A stretch of DNA of 64,000 nt. Origin: Streptosporangium carneum. GTDB lineage: Bacteria > Actinomycetota > Actinomycetes > Streptosporangiales > Streptosporangiaceae. Shown one piece after another: positions 34,637-44,047 of the stretch. The DNA is taken from positions 186,001-250,000 of the forward strand of contig NZ_BSEV01000003.1 in NCBI RefSeq assembly GCF_027922005.1, given 5' to 3'. Position numbers and translations under genes: made by a program. The notes below the pieces were generated by a model. That model did no database searches and was not told where the DNA came from. It saw only the letters and a list, made by a program, of their open reading frames with translations. Numbering within the stretch: position 1 is the stretch's first letter; each line of letters begins with the position of its first letter.

Positions 34637-35533
34637 TCACCGGTAGTCCTCGGGGTCGCCGGCCACGCCCCGCTGGGAGTCGGCGAAGTAACGCCCCCAG
34701 TCGGGGCGCGACCCGTCGGCGTCGGTGAAGCCGTACTCCCCGGCCAGCTGCCAGCTCGCCAGGGACCTGCCGTTCCAGCGGTCCACCAGCGGGTCGGCGG
34801 CGAGGGCGGCCACCGCGCGGCCGACGTAGGCCGGCGTCTCCGACATCGCGAAGTACGGGTCCTTGGCGATCCCGTCGCGCCAGGTCTCCTCGGTCACCCC
34901 GAAGTGGTCGAGCATGGCCTCGGAGCGGAGGAAGCCCGGGGTGAGCGCGAGCGCCGTCACCCCGTACGGCTTCAGGTCGGCGGCCTGGGCCTGGGCGATC
35001 CTGATGACGCCCGCCTTGGCCAGGTCGTAGAAGAAGGTGCCCCGGTAGCCGTGGTCGTCCAGCCCGTCGGTGACCTCGACGACCAGCCCGCGACGCCGGG
35101 CGACCATCAGCGGCAGCGCGTGCCAGCTGGTGATGACGTGGGTGTGCACGGCCTGGCGTTGCAGCCACAGGCCGTCCTGGAGGTTCTGCTCCCACAGGGG
35201 TTTGTCCCACACGGTCAGCGGGTCGCCACCCCAGACGTTGTTGACCAGGACGTCCAGGCGGCCGTCCTGTTCGGCCGCGATCCTGGCGACCAGGTCACGC
35301 ACCTGGTCCTCCTGCTGGTGGTCGACCTGGACGGCGATGCCCCGCCCTCCGGCGGCGGTCACCAGCTCCGCGGTCTCCTCGATGGTCTCCGCGCGGTTCA
35401 TCGGCGACCTCGAGGCTCTCGTCGTGCGTCCCGTGACGTAGACGGTCGCGCCCGCCGCCCCGAGTTGGACGGCGATCCCCCGTCCGCCGCCCCGGGTCGC
35501 TCCGGCCACCAGGGCCACCTGTCCGTCACTCAC
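34637..35533 (-). CDS. Short-chain dehydrogenase/reductase
   Basis: 298 residues. The cofactor loop reads GATRGGGRGIA near residue 10, with VNNVWGG for the NNAG strand. The catalytic YDLAKAG carries Tyr and Lys in a YxxxK spacing (FFYDLAKAG). Asp and the Arg-rich TGRTTRASRS loop suggest NADP. The GTG at 35533 is chosen because AGGAGG lies five bases before it; an earlier GTG at 35551 has no such site. The first eight bases overlap the TetR gene upstream, so they form one operon. Confidence 0.87.
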   Translation of the reverse strand: MSDGQVALVAGATRGGGRGIAVQLGAAGATVYVTGRTTRASRSPMNRAETIEETAELVTAAGGRGIAVQVDHQQEDQVRDLVARIAAEQDGRLDVLVNNVWGGDPLTVWDKPLWEQNLQDGLWLQRQAVHTHVITSWHALPLMVARRRGLVVEVTDGLDDHGYRGTFFYDLAKAGVIRIAQAQAADLKPYGVTALALTPGFLRSEAMLDHFGVTEETWRDGIAKDPYFAMSETPAYVGRAVAALAADPLVDRWNGRSLASWQLAGEYGFTDADGSRPDWGRYFADSQRGVAGDPEDYR

Positions 35534-36137
35534 TGGTCCTCCTCGGGACACGATAGGGGTCGAGCAGGGTCAGCAGGTCCCGGCGGAGCTCGTCGGCGAG
35601 CGGTTCCGACCTGGTCATCGCCCAGGTGAGCTGGGTGCCGTTGCGGATGGAGTCGGCGGCGGCGGCGAGCGCGCCGAGGTCGGCGCTCTCCACCAGGTGG
35701 CCGCCCGCCACGGCGGCGGCGAGGTAGTCGAGCAGCTCGGCCCGCACCGCGCGGACGTGGTCGCCCAGCAGCGCCCGGAACTCCTCGTCGGCCAGCTCCA
35801 GGTGGAGGAACGCGAGGTTGTTGGCGAACTCCTCCGGCCCGCTCTCGCGGCCCGCGGTGCGCACCACCGCCCTGACCAGTCCCTCGACCGGGTCGGGCGC
35901 CGCCTCGAACGCCTCGCGCATGGGCCGCACGAACGCGTCGTGGTCCGTCGCCCATCTGACGAAGCCGAGCAGCAGGCCGCGTTTGCTGCCGTACCGCTGC
36001 ACGAGCGCGCCGGTCGACACCCCGGCGGCCCTGGCCACGTCCGCCAGGGTGAGCCGGATCGGCCCGACGTCCCCGACCGCCTCGGCGACCGCGGCCATGA
36101 TGTCCTGCTCCCTGATGGTGCGAGGCCGTCCTGCCAT
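35526..36137 (-). CDS. TetR family repressor controlling the SDR operon
   Basis: 203 residues with a TetR HTH (IRLTLADVARAAGVSTGALVQRYGSKRGLLLGF, in part). It is co-transcribed with the overlapping SDR gene. A perfect 10+10 palindrome begins 15 bases upstream of ATG 36137, which makes autorepression of the operon very likely. The ligand is probably the SDR substrate or a related compound. Confidence 0.9.
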   Translation of the reverse strand: MAGRPRTIREQDIMAAVAEAVGDVGPIRLTLADVARAAGVSTGALVQRYGSKRGLLLGFVRWATDHDAFVRPMREAFEAAPDPVEGLVRAVVRTAGRESGPEEFANNLAFLHLELADEEFRALLGDHVRAVRAELLDYLAAAVAGGHLVESADLGALAAAADSIRNGTQLTWAMTRSEPLADELRRDLLTLLDPYRVPRRTSE

Positions 36138-36151
36138 GTTCCTGCCCTCAT

Positions 36152-36175
36152 TAAATAATGACTGTTCATTATTTA
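36152..36175. promoter_or_regulatory. Perfect TetR-type operator palindrome
   Basis: TAAATAATGA-CTGT-TCATTATTTA is a perfect 10-base inverted repeat with a four-base spacer, strikingly AT-rich in this genome. It sits just upstream of the TetR-SDR operon, where it should overlap the promoter or transcription start. Confidence 0.85.
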
Positions 36176-36329
36176 TATCAGATCCGCCATCCCTCACGTC
36201 GCGACGACCGCCCGCGAGACAGGTCCTCCCTGGCCACAGGAGCGGCGCACGCATGTTTACCGCCTCCGCCTGCGGACAGGGGTTACCCCTGCGGAGCGGA
36301 AAACTCCGCACAAGGGGAGGAACCACACA

Positions 36330-36524
36330 ATGGGAACGGACGACAAGATCTCCAACAAGGCCGAAGAGCTCGGCGGCAAGGTCAAGGAGGGCGCGGGTCG
36401 TCTCACCGACGACGAGCGGCTCGAGGCCGAGGGCCGGGCCGACCAGAGCAAGAGCAAGATCAAGCAGGCGGGGGAGAAACTGAAGGACAGCGCGGAGAAG
36501 GCCAAGGACGCCTTCAAGAGCTGA
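36330..36524 (+). CDS. CsbD family stress protein
   Basis: 64 residues, highly charged and helical, with the CsbD pattern DKISNKAEELGGKVKEGAGRLTDDERLEAEGRADQ (in part) and KLKDSAEKAKDAF. CsbD-like proteins are abundant general-stress proteins of unknown mechanism. A GGGGAGGAA site precedes the ATG and a strong terminator follows the stop, so the gene is monocistronic. Confidence 0.92.
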   Translation: MGTDDKISNKAEELGGKVKEGAGRLTDDERLEAEGRADQSKSKIKQAGEKLKDSAEKAKDAFKS

Positions 36525-36533
36525 TCTCCGACG

Positions 36534-36570
36534 AGCGGCGGGGCCCCGGAAAAACCGGGGCCCCGCCGCT
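36534..36570 (+). terminator. Terminator after the CsbD gene
   Basis: A perfect 16-base-pair stem (36534-36549 with 36555-36570) with loop AAAAA, ten bases after the stop. Confidence 0.88.
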
Positions 36571-36629
36571 GTTCCAGACGGGACGCGTCGGCGCACGACC
36601 TTCGCGCGGCCGACCCCGCGGGAGCCGGG

Positions 36630-36911
36630 TCAGGAGGCGGGCCCCACCTCCGGCTTGGGCGCGCCCTGTCCCGCGTCCGGGTCCACGGCCCCCGAGTCCG
36701 GCGCGTCGGCGGGATTCACATCGACGGGGTCCGCCGACAGCGGGCGGTCGGGGAAGGAGGTGTCCGCCCCCGACCTCTCGGCCACGACCCGGCTCTCCCC
36801 GTCGACGCCCCGCGGCGCCGGGGGTTTCGCCCCCTCCTCCGCGAGCTTCGGGTTCTCCGCCGCCGGGGCGCGCTCCCCCGGCCGCTCACTCACTTCACGA
36901 TCGTCGGTCAT
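36630..36911 (-). CDS. Small acidic disordered protein
   Basis: 93 residues rich in Pro, Asp, Glu, Ala and Gly, without hydrophobic core segments or cysteines; probably disordered. ATG 36911 has GGGAGAGGGC in front of it. Not a recognised family. It lies convergent with the CsbD gene and divergent from the DUF6582-like gene, in a neighbourhood of stress-type small genes. Confidence 0.55.
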   Translation of the reverse strand: MTDDREVSERPGERAPAAENPKLAEEGAKPPAPRGVDGESRVVAERSGADTSFPDRPLSADPVDVNPADAPDSGAVDPDAGQGAPKPEVGPAS

Positions 36912-37005
36912 GCCCTCCCCTCTCCCCGGCAAAGAACTAAATATGTCCCCATCAGGCATGGAGCGGGATGAACGGGTAGGGAACCCGCGAGAGAGAAGAG
37001 GCGAC

Positions 37006-37371
37006 ATGACGGTGACGCGGTTTCACGACCTGCCCCTCGCCGACCGCGACAGGCGCTGGGACGCGGACTCGGCCGACAAGCACGTGCGCGCCTGGGCGGG
37101 AGCCGAGGAGAAGCCGAACGGCAAGTACCGCGAGGCGCACGTCTGGTACGACGGTGACGAGCCCGACGAGTTCGGCAGCTACAAACTGCCCATCGCCGAC
37201 GTGATCGGGGGCGAGCTCAAGGTCGTCCCGCACGCGGTGCGAGCCGCGGGAGGCGTCATGGAGGGGGCGCGGGGCGGGGTCGACGTCCCCAGGGAGGACG
37301 TCGAGCGCATCAAGTCCCACCTGGCCAGGTACTACGCCAAGATGGGGGAGACCGCTCCATGGGAACGCTGA
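37006..37371 (+). CDS. DUF6582-like protein, resembling phage-associated C-terminal domains
   Basis: 121 residues. The text W.ADSADKHVRAWAG, FGSYKLPIADVIGGELKVVPHAVRAA (in part), GARGGVDVP and HLARYYAKMGE matches a module that I know from the C-termini of phage prohead-protease or capsid-maturation proteins and from small stand-alone actinobacterial proteins. The catalytic part is absent. No other phage genes are nearby, so this is a domesticated or independent domain of unknown function. Its end overlaps the next gene by 13 bases. Confidence 0.7.
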   Translation: MTVTRFHDLPLADRDRRWDADSADKHVRAWAGAEEKPNGKYREAHVWYDGDEPDEFGSYKLPIADVIGGELKVVPHAVRAAGGVMEGARGGVDVPREDVERIKSHLARYYAKMGETAPWER

Positions 37372-37769
37372 CCACGAAGACGCGTTTCGGGTTCGCCGCC
37401 GACCCGGGCTGGACGACCTTCCTCCTCCAGTTGATGGGCGTGACCCCGCAGCGGGCCTTCGTCCTGGTCGAGGACGAGCGGCTGACGGTGCGCTTCGGCC
37501 CCTGGCTGCTGCGCACCCCCCTGTCCAACGTCCTCGACGCCACGATCACCGGACCCTACACGGCGTGGCGGGTCATCGGACCGCACCTGTCGCTGGCCGA
37601 CCGGGGCGTGACCTTCGGGACCAACGCCGAGCGCGGCGTCTGCGTCCGCTTCCGGACCCCGGTCCCCGCGCTCCTGCCCGGCGGCCTGCTGCCCCACCCC
37701 GGCGCAACCGTCACCGTCGCCGATCCCGAAGGACTGGTGAGCGCGCTCGCAGGGGCGCGGAACACATGA
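37359..37769 (+). CDS. Conserved hypothetical protein
   Basis: 136 residues, beta-rich, with repeated short strands (AFVLVEDERLTVRFGPWLLRTPLSNVLDA, in part; LSLADRGVTFGTN; GVCVRFRTPVPALLPG) and a C-terminal helix. It is similar in style to actinobacterial proteins that look PH-domain-like. It has no membrane helix or catalytic motif. Its ATG lies 13 bases inside the preceding gene's end, indicating translational coupling. Confidence 0.7.
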   Translation: MGTLTTKTRFGFAADPGWTTFLLQLMGVTPQRAFVLVEDERLTVRFGPWLLRTPLSNVLDATITGPYTAWRVIGPHLSLADRGVTFGTNAERGVCVRFRTPVPALLPGGLLPHPGATVTVADPEGLVSALAGARNT

Positions 37770-37832
37770 CGCGGAACACATGACGGGGAGGCATCCGGGT
37801 ACAGGGTGTTCCTGATCGAAGGAGAGGAAACG

Positions 37833-38099
37833 ATGGCCAACGAAGACATGCCGGAGCAGACGTCCGCGAAGGGCCAGCCGATGGTCCGCGCCACCCCGCG
37901 TGACGTGGTCTACATCCGCCTGGCCTCGTTCGGGTTCATACCGGTCGCGGTCCTGGCCGTGTTCGGCTTCGCGACCGGCACGACGTGGCTGATCGTCGCC
38001 ATGGCCGTGCTGGCGGTGATCCTCATCGGGGTCATCACCGTCGGAGTCCGCCGCCAGTCACGCAACTCCCGCGACGGCATAACGACAGAAGCGGGCTGA
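37833..38099 (+). CDS. Small two-helix membrane protein
   Basis: 88 residues. A polar N-terminus of about 30 residues is followed by two hydrophobic helices (LASFGFIPVAVLAVFGFATG and WLIVAMAVLAVILIGVITVG) and a basic tail. ATG 37833 has GGAGAGG nine bases before it. Family unknown. Confidence 0.65.
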   Translation: MANEDMPEQTSAKGQPMVRATPRDVVYIRLASFGFIPVAVLAVFGFATGTTWLIVAMAVLAVILIGVITVGVRRQSRNSRDGITTEAG

Positions 38100-38129
38100 G
38101 GCCTCACAGTCCCCGGTGACCGAAAGGAC

Positions 38130-38315
38130 TTGGGCGCACCGGTGTCCGGACCGGGACCCGGCTCACTCCCCGGTCGGCAGGGACTGGTTGTCGGCTTGGG
38201 CGCGTCGGTGTCCGGACCGAGGCCTGGCTTGGGCGCGTCGGTGTCTGGACTGAGGAACGCAGGAGCGCAGCGACGGAGTGACGAGGGAAGACACCGACCC
38301 GAAAGCGCCCAAGCC
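38130..38315. repeat. Dispersed intergenic repeats of 23 bases, three direct and one inverted
   Basis: Copies of a TTGGGCGCGTCGGTGTCCGG-type word lie at 38130-38152, 38196-38218 and 38229-38251. A partial inverted copy (ACACCGAC...GCGCCCAAGCC) lies near 38290-38315. They fill the gap between the small membrane protein gene and the converging ROK gene. They look like a REP-type intergenic element. Confidence 0.7.
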
Positions 38316-38364
38316 CGCGACGCCGCCAGGCGTCGCAATAAACAGAGCGTCGCAAACAAACAGG

Positions 38365-39534
38365 TCAGGCGGGCGAGTCGACGGCTTCCGGCGAGAGGAT
38401 GTGGTCCAGGACCATGTGCGCGCAGCCGACGATGCCCGCCCCCGGGCCGAGCCTGCTGCGCTCGATCCGCAGGTTGCGGGTCGACAGGGCCGTCGAGCGG
38501 CGGTGGACGACCTCGCGCACGCCGGAGACCAGTGGCTGAAAGGTCTCGGCCACGTCGCCGCCGAGGACGACCACGGCGGGGTTGAGCAGGTTGACGGCGC
38601 TGGCCACGACCTCTCCCAGCATCCGAGCGGCGTTGCGGACGACGGTCATCGTCTCCGCGTCGCCCGCGCGGACCAGGCTCACCACGTCGGCCAGGGTCTT
38701 CACCTCGTGTCCTCTGGCGCGCAGCTCGCGCAGGATCGCGGTGCCGCTGGCCACCGAGTCGACGCAGTCGACGTTGCCGCAGCGGCACAGCACTCCCCCG
38801 CCGTCACGGACCGGGATGTGCCCGATCTCGCCGGCCGCGCCCAGCGCGCCGCGCAGGATCTCGCCGCCCGCGATGACGCCGGAGCCGATCCTGGTCGAGA
38901 CCTTGACGAACAGCAGGTCGTCCGCCTGGCCCGCGTAGACGGCGCGGTGCTCCCCGATCGCGATGACGTTGACGTCGTTGTCGAGGAAGACGGGGGCGGG
39001 AAAGCGCTCGGCGATGAGCGGGGGGATCTCGACGCCGGTCCAGCTCGCCATGATGCGGGCGCTCTCGGTACGGCCCGCCGCGAACTCGACCGTGGCGGGC
39101 ACCCCCAGGCCCACGCCCCGCACCTGCGAGATCGGCCGGTCGCCGAGCAGGTCGCTCCAGGTCCGCATCACCAGGGGAAGGACGACGTCGGGCCCCTCCT
39201 CCACGTCGACCTCGAGATCGGCGCGGGCCAGCTCGCCGCCCGCGAGGTCGCACACGGCGATCTGCGCCCTGCTCGCTCCCAGGGAGGCGACCAGCACGAC
39301 GCCGCCCGAGGCGTTGAAGACGAGCCGGGTCGGCGGGCGGCCTCCGGTGGAGGGCCCCTCGCTGTCCTCGACGACGAGACGCCGGTCCAGCAACTCGGTG
39401 ACCCGCAGGGAGACGGCGGGCCGGGACAGGCCGGTGACCCGGCCTATGTCCGCGCGCGTCACGGCCTCACCGGTGCGGATGAGGCGAAGCACCTCACCGC
39501 TGGTGGCGAGGGCGGCAGCGGGACGTCGAGGCAT
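38365..39534 (-). CDS. ROK family transcriptional regulator
   Basis: 389 residues. The N-terminal winged HTH (VTRADIGRVTGLSRPAVSLRVTELLDRRL, in part) is fused to a ROK sugar-kinase fold. The ROK zinc motif is CRCGNVDCVDSVAS, and the kinase-like EIGHIPV and LDNDVNVIAIGE blocks are present. Such proteins bind a sugar or sugar phosphate and control sugar genes. It is divergent from zwf-edd-glk-eda, the obvious target. No Shine-Dalgarno is seen before ATG 39534, so the transcript may be leaderless. Confidence 0.9.
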   Translation of the reverse strand: MPRRPAAALATSGEVLRLIRTGEAVTRADIGRVTGLSRPAVSLRVTELLDRRLVVEDSEGPSTGGRPPTRLVFNASGGVVLVASLGASRAQIAVCDLAGGELARADLEVDVEEGPDVVLPLVMRTWSDLLGDRPISQVRGVGLGVPATVEFAAGRTESARIMASWTGVEIPPLIAERFPAPVFLDNDVNVIAIGEHRAVYAGQADDLLFVKVSTRIGSGVIAGGEILRGALGAAGEIGHIPVRDGGGVLCRCGNVDCVDSVASGTAILRELRARGHEVKTLADVVSLVRAGDAETMTVVRNAARMLGEVVASAVNLLNPAVVVLGGDVAETFQPLVSGVREVVHRRSTALSTRNLRIERSRLGPGAGIVGCAHMVLDHILSPEAVDSPA

Positions 39535-39565
39535 CCGCTAAGTGAACCACACCCCCTTAGGAAAT

Positions 39566-39582
39566 GAAAAGTTCAAACTTTC
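39566..39582. promoter_or_regulatory. Inverted repeat between ROK gene and zwf
   Basis: GAAAAGTT-CA-AACTTTC, a seven-base inverted repeat with one extra A in the left arm, lies in the AT-rich divergent promoter 31 bases upstream of the ROK gene start. It is the likeliest binding site of the ROK regulator. Confidence 0.5.
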
Positions 39583-39605
39583 TCATCTCAAATGACAAAA
39601 CTCCG

Positions 39606-39622
39606 CTTGTGTAGAGCACAAG
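39606..39622. promoter_or_regulatory. CTTGTG-N5-CACAAG palindrome upstream of zwf
   Basis: A perfect 6+6 inverted repeat with a five-base spacer, 58 bases before the zwf start. It could be a second operator for the Entner-Doudoroff operon. Confidence 0.5.
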
Positions 39623-39679
39623 ATGCGGATACTGTCCGATCTATCCCTAATTCCGGTAGATCACCACGGAGCACTCCCC

Positions 39680-41155
39680 ATGTCAGAGACCCCGCAGTCC
39701 GCCGACCTGATCGTCTTCGGCGGCACAGGTGACCTCTCCATGCGGAAGCTCCTGCCCGCGCTGTACCACTGCGACCGGGACGGCCGCCTCTCCCCGGAGA
39801 CCCGCATCATCGCGATGTCGCGGGGCGGGCTCGACGACGCCGACTTCCGCGGCAAGGTCGACGCGGAGGTGCGCGGCTCGGTGCCGGTCGACGACCTGGA
39901 CCTCTGGCAGCGCTTCCTGGGCAGGCTGCACCACGTCTCCATCGACGTCGGCGGCGAGGACACGACGGGCTGGGCACGGATCACCGGCCTGCTCGCCGGG
40001 CACGAGCAGCGCAACCGGGTGTTCTACCTGGCCAGTCCGCCCATGACGTTCGGCCCCTTCTGCCGGGAGCTGGACCGCGCGGGCCTGGTCACCCCCGGTT
40101 CGCGGGTGGTGCTGGAGAAACCGCTCGGCCGCGACCTGGCCAGCGCGCGGCGCATCAACGACGAGGTCGGCGCCATCTTCGACGAGCGGCAGATCTACCG
40201 CATCGACCACTACCTGGGCAAGGAGACGGTCCAGAACCTGCTCGTGCTCCGGTTCGCCAACGCCTTCCTCGAGCCGATCTGGAACTCCCTGTGGATCGAC
40301 CACGTCCAGATCACCGCCGCGGAGACGGTCGGGACCCCGGGCCGCAGGGGTTACTACGACCACGCGGGCGCGCTGCGCGACATGGTGCAGAACCACCTGC
40401 TCCAGCTGCTCTGCCTGGTCGCGATGGAGCCTCCCGCGCGCAACGACCGCGAGTCCATCCGCGACGAGAAGGTCAAGGTCCTGGAGTCGCTGCGGCCCAT
40501 CGTCGGCGGCGAGGTCGACCGGTTCACCGTGCGCGGTCAGTACACGGCGGGCGAGTCCGGCGGCGTACGGGTTCCCGGCTATCTCGACGAGCCGGACAAC
40601 ACCGCGCCCACCGAGGCCTCGCACCGGGTGGAGACGTTCGCCGCGATCCGCGCCGAGGTGAAGAACTGGCGCTGGGCGGGCGTGCCGTTCTACCTGCGCA
40701 CCGGCAAGCGCATGCCGTACCGGTGCTCGGAGATCGTGGTGCAGTTCAAGGACGTGCCCCACTCCATCTTCCCGGGCAGCACGCCCAACCGGCTGGTGCT
40801 GCGGCTGCAGCCGAGCGAGGGCATCCAGCTGCACCTGATGGCCAAGGAGCCGGGCGCGGGCGAGGTGGCGCTCAAGCCGGTCCCGCTCAGCCTCAGCTTC
40901 GCCGAGACCTTCACCGGCCGGGTGCCCGAGGCCTACGAGCGCCTGCTCATGGACGTCCTGTCCGGCAACCCCACCCTGTTCATGCGGCGTGACGAGGTCG
41001 AGGCCGCCTGGCGGTGGATCGACCCGATCCTCAGCGAGTGGGAGTCGCACGGCACACCGCCCGAGCCGTACCCGGCCGGCAGTTCGGGGCCCGCCGGAGC
41101 CCACGAGCTCGTCGCCCGCAGCGGCCGTACCTGGCACGAGGAGAACCCGGCATGA
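39680..41155 (+). CDS. zwf: Glucose-6-phosphate 1-dehydrogenase
   Basis: 491 residues. The cofactor loop [17 protein letters not shown] starts at residue 11, and the catalytic [13 protein letters not shown] holds the active-site His and Lys. A further substrate Lys block reads [14 protein letters not shown]. It oxidises glucose 6-phosphate to 6-phosphogluconolactone. It is the first gene of a four-gene operon and overlaps edd by four bases (ATGA). No 6-phosphogluconolactonase or 6-phosphogluconate dehydrogenase is beside it, so this copy appears dedicated to Entner-Doudoroff flux. Confidence 0.96.
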   Translation: MSETPQSADLIVFGGTGDLSMRKLLPALYHCDRDGRLSPETRIIAMSRGGLDDADFRGKVDAEVRGSVPVDDLDLWQRFLGRLHHVSIDVGGEDTTGWARITGLLAGHEQRNRVFYLASPPMTFGPFCRELDRAGLVTPGSRVVLEKPLGRDLASARRINDEVGAIFDERQIYRIDHYLGKETVQNLLVLRFANAFLEPIWNSLWIDHVQITAAETVGTPGRRGYYDHAGALRDMVQNHLLQLLCLVAMEPPARNDRESIRDEKVKVLESLRPIVGGEVDRFTVRGQYTAGESGGVRVPGYLDEPDNTAPTEASHRVETFAAIRAEVKNWRWAGVPFYLRTGKRMPYRCSEIVVQFKDVPHSIFPGSTPNRLVLRLQPSEGIQLHLMAKEPGAGEVALKPVPLSLSFAETFTGRVPEAYERLLMDVLSGNPTLFMRRDEVEAAWRWIDPILSEWESHGTPPEPYPAGSSGPAGAHELVARSGRTWHEENPA

Positions 41156-43080
41156 ACGACCTCGCGAACCACGAAGACCGAAACGACGACGGAGGAGGCC
41201 GGATGAACCCCGTCATCCAGGAGATCACCGACCGCCTGACCGAGCGCAGCCGCGCCAGCCGCGCCGCCTACCTGGCACGGCTCGACGCCGAGGCGGAGGC
41301 GGCCCGCGAGCGCGGGCCCGCCAGGGGGAGCCTGGGCTGCGCCAACCTGGCCCACGGCTTCGCCGCCGCGGGCGAGGGCGACAAGCGGGACCTGCGGGCC
41401 AACGTCAAGCCGGGCGTGGCGATCGTGTCGAGCTACAACGACATGCTGTCGGCCCACCAGCCGTACGAGACCTATCCGCCGATCCTCAAGGCGGCCGTCC
41501 GCGGCGCGGGCGGCGTCGCGCAGTTCGCGGGCGGCGTGCCCGCCATGTGCGACGGCATCACCCAGGGCCGCGCGGGCATGGAGCTGTCGCTCTACAGCCG
41601 CGAGGTCATCGCGATGGCCACCGCGATCGCGCTCTCCCACGACATGTTCGACGCCTCCCTCATGCTGGGCGTCTGCGACAAGATCGTGCCGGGCCTGCTG
41701 ATCGGCGCGCTGCACTTCGGCCACCTGCCCGCGGTCTTCGTGCCCGCCGGACCGATGACCTCCGGTCTGCCCAACAAGGTCAAGGCACGCACCCGGCAGC
41801 TGTTCGCCGAGGGCAAGGTCGGCAAGGCCGAGCTGCTCGACGCCGAGTCGCAGTCCTACCACTCGCCCGGCACCTGCACCTTCTACGGCACCGCCAACTC
41901 CAACCAGGTCATGATCGAGGTCATGGGCCTGCACCTGCCGGGGTCGACCTTCGTCAACCCGCGCACCGAGCTGCGCGAGGCCCTGACGAAGGCGGCGGGC
42001 AGGCGGGCGGTCGAGATCACCGCGCACGGCGGCGAGTACACCCCCGTCGGCAGGGTCGTCGACGAGAAGGCGATCATCAACGCCTGTGTCGCGCTGCTGG
42101 CGACCGGCGGCTCGACGAACCACACCATGCACATCGTCGCCATCGCCGCGGCGGCGGGCATCGAGCTGCTCTGGGACGACCTGGCCGCGCTGTCGAAGGC
42201 GGTCCCGCTGCTGACGCGCATGTACCCCAACGGCCAGGCCGACGTGAACCACTTCCAGGCCGCGGGCGGCATGCAGGTGCTCATCGGCTACCTGCTGGAC
42301 GCCGGCCTGCTCCACGCGGACGTGCTGACGATCGCCGGGCACGGCCTCGACCACTACCGCTCCGCCCCCCACCTCAAGGACGGCGAGCTGCTGTGGGAGG
42401 AGCGCGCCGAGGGCAGCACCGACCCCGACGTGCTGCGTCCCGTCTCGGAGGCGTTCTCCCCCGACGGCGGCATCCACATGCTCGACGGCAACCTGGGCCG
42501 CGCGGTCAGCAAGGTGTCGGCGGTCAAGGAGGAGCACCTCGTCATCGAGGCTCCGGCGAAGGTCTTCGACGACCAGCTGGAACTGCTGCGCGCCTTCGAG
42601 GCGGGCGAGCTGGACGGCCAGGACTTCGTCGCCGTCATCCGCTACCAGGGACCGAGCGCGAACGGCATGCCCGAGCTGCACAAGCTCACCCCGCCGCTCG
42701 CGGTGCTGCTCGACCGGGGGCAGCGGGTGGCGATCGTCACCGACGGCCGCATGTCCGGCGCGTCCGGCAAGGTCCCCGCCGCCATCCACCTGTCGCCCGA
42801 GGCCGCCCACGGGGGTCCGATCGCGCTGGTCCAGGACGGCGACCCGATCCGCCTCGACTCGACCGAGGGCACCCTCGAACTGCTGGTCCCCGCCGAGGAG
42901 CTGGCGGCCCGCACCCCGCAGGGCGCGCCGCTCACCGACGCCCAGTGGACGGGCACGGGCCGCGAGCTGTTCGCCGCCTTCCGCCGTACGGCGGGGCCCG
43001 CCGAGCGCGGCGCCGGGATCTTCGCCCTGAACGGCCGCGCCGAGAGCGTCGCCGCACTCGCGAACGGAGCCGAGGCGTGA
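41152..43080 (+). CDS. edd: 6-phosphogluconate dehydratase
   Basis: 642 residues of the IlvD/Edd family. Iron-sulphur cysteines are seen in [14 protein letters not shown] and [14 protein letters not shown], and typical blocks include [26 protein letters not shown] and [17 protein letters not shown]. It dehydrates 6-phosphogluconate to KDPG. ATG 41152 overlaps the zwf stop; an internal ATG at 41203 is the other possible start, giving a protein 17 residues shorter. Confidence 0.95.
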   Translation: MNDLANHEDRNDDGGGRMNPVIQEITDRLTERSRASRAAYLARLDAEAEAARERGPARGSLGCANLAHGFAAAGEGDKRDLRANVKPGVAIVSSYNDMLSAHQPYETYPPILKAAVRGAGGVAQFAGGVPAMCDGITQGRAGMELSLYSREVIAMATAIALSHDMFDASLMLGVCDKIVPGLLIGALHFGHLPAVFVPAGPMTSGLPNKVKARTRQLFAEGKVGKAELLDAESQSYHSPGTCTFYGTANSNQVMIEVMGLHLPGSTFVNPRTELREALTKAAGRRAVEITAHGGEYTPVGRVVDEKAIINACVALLATGGSTNHTMHIVAIAAAAGIELLWDDLAALSKAVPLLTRMYPNGQADVNHFQAAGGMQVLIGYLLDAGLLHADVLTIAGHGLDHYRSAPHLKDGELLWEERAEGSTDPDVLRPVSEAFSPDGGIHMLDGNLGRAVSKVSAVKEEHLVIEAPAKVFDDQLELLRAFEAGELDGQDFVAVIRYQGPSANGMPELHKLTPPLAVLLDRGQRVAIVTDGRMSGASGKVPAAIHLSPEAAHGGPIALVQDGDPIRLDSTEGTLELLVPAEELAARTPQGAPLTDAQWTGTGRELFAAFRRTAGPAERGAGIFALNGRAESVAALANGAEA

Positions 43081-43090
43081 GGGAGGTCCG

Positions 43091-44047
43091 GTGAGCCTGC
43101 CATGGCTCGTCGCCGACGTCGGGGGAACGAACGCCCGATTCGGCCTGGTGACAAGACGAGGCGGGGGTCCTGAGGCGGTGGCCGTGCTGGCCGGCGCCGA
43201 GTACGACGGCCTTCCCGAAGCCGTAGCCGCCTATCTCGCGGAACACGCGGGCGGAGTTCAGCCGGGAGCGGCCTGCATAGCGATAGCGGGACCGGTCAAG
43301 GGCGACCGTTACCGGCTGACGAACGCCGGATGGTCCGGCTCGGTGCGCGACCTGGGGATCCCCAACGCCGAACTGCTCAACGACTTCGAGGCCCTGGCCG
43401 AGTCCCTGCCCTACCTGGGCGACGGCGACCTGGTCTCGCTGGGCGGCCCCGCGCCCTCCCGCGGGGTCAAGGCCGTGCTCGGTCCGGGAACCGGTCTCGG
43501 GGTCGGCGGTCTGGTGCCCGCGGCCGAGGGCTGGGTGGCGATCCCCGGCGAGGGCGGTCACGTCACCGTGCCGATCCTCGACGAGCGGGACCACGAGATC
43601 GTCAGCGCGTTGCGCGCCGACGGGCTGGAGCACGTGGTGGCCGAGCACCTGCTGTCCGGTCCCGGGCTGACCCGGCTGCACCGCGCCCTCGCGCTGGTGC
43701 GCGGGGTCAGGGCTCCCCGCCTGTCCGCCTCGGACATCGTGGCCAGGATGGACGACTCGCTGTGCGCGGAGACCGTCGAGGTGTTCTGCGGCATGCTCGG
43801 CACCTTCGCGGGGAACGTGGCCCTCACCCTGGGAGCCCGCGGCGGCGTCTACCTCGGCGGCGGCGTGCTGCCCCGTATCGTAGACCGTGTCCGTTCCAGC
43901 GACTTCCGCCGCCGGTTCGAGAACACCCCCACGCTGAACGACTACCTGTCCGACATCGCCACGACCCTGATCGTGGCCCCCCAGCCCGCGCTCGTCGGCG
44001 CGGCCGCGTGGCTGGACCAACGCCTGTCCAACATGGAGTACGCATGA
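43091..44047 (+). CDS. glk: Glucokinase, proteobacterial (non-ROK) type
   Basis: 318 residues. The N-terminal [14 protein letters not shown] loop, [29 protein letters not shown] and [12 protein letters not shown] follow the Escherichia coli Glk family. The ROK glucokinases usual in actinobacteria have a CxCGxxGC motif, which is absent. GTG 43091 lies ten bases after edd. It phosphorylates glucose to supply zwf. Its stop overlaps the eda start. Confidence 0.93.
   Translation: MSLPWLVADVGGTNARFGLVTRRGGGPEAVAVLAGAEYDGLPEAVAAYLAEHAGGVQPGAACIAIAGPVKGDRYRLTNAGWSGSVRDLGIPNAELLNDFEALAESLPYLGDGDLVSLGGPAPSRGVKAVLGPGTGLGVGGLVPAAEGWVAIPGEGGHVTVPILDERDHEIVSALRADGLEHVVAEHLLSGPGLTRLHRALALVRGVRAPRLSASDIVARMDDSLCAETVEVFCGMLGTFAGNVALTLGARGGVYLGGGVLPRIVDRVRSSDFRRRFENTPTLNDYLSDIATTLIVAPQPALVGAAAWLDQRLSNMEYA

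Noticed and set aside
36158..36940. Plus-strand frame spanning the CsbD gene and terminator
   Set aside because: It reads through the CsbD gene in the wrong frame and across a strong terminator, with Arg/Pro-rich composition and no domain.
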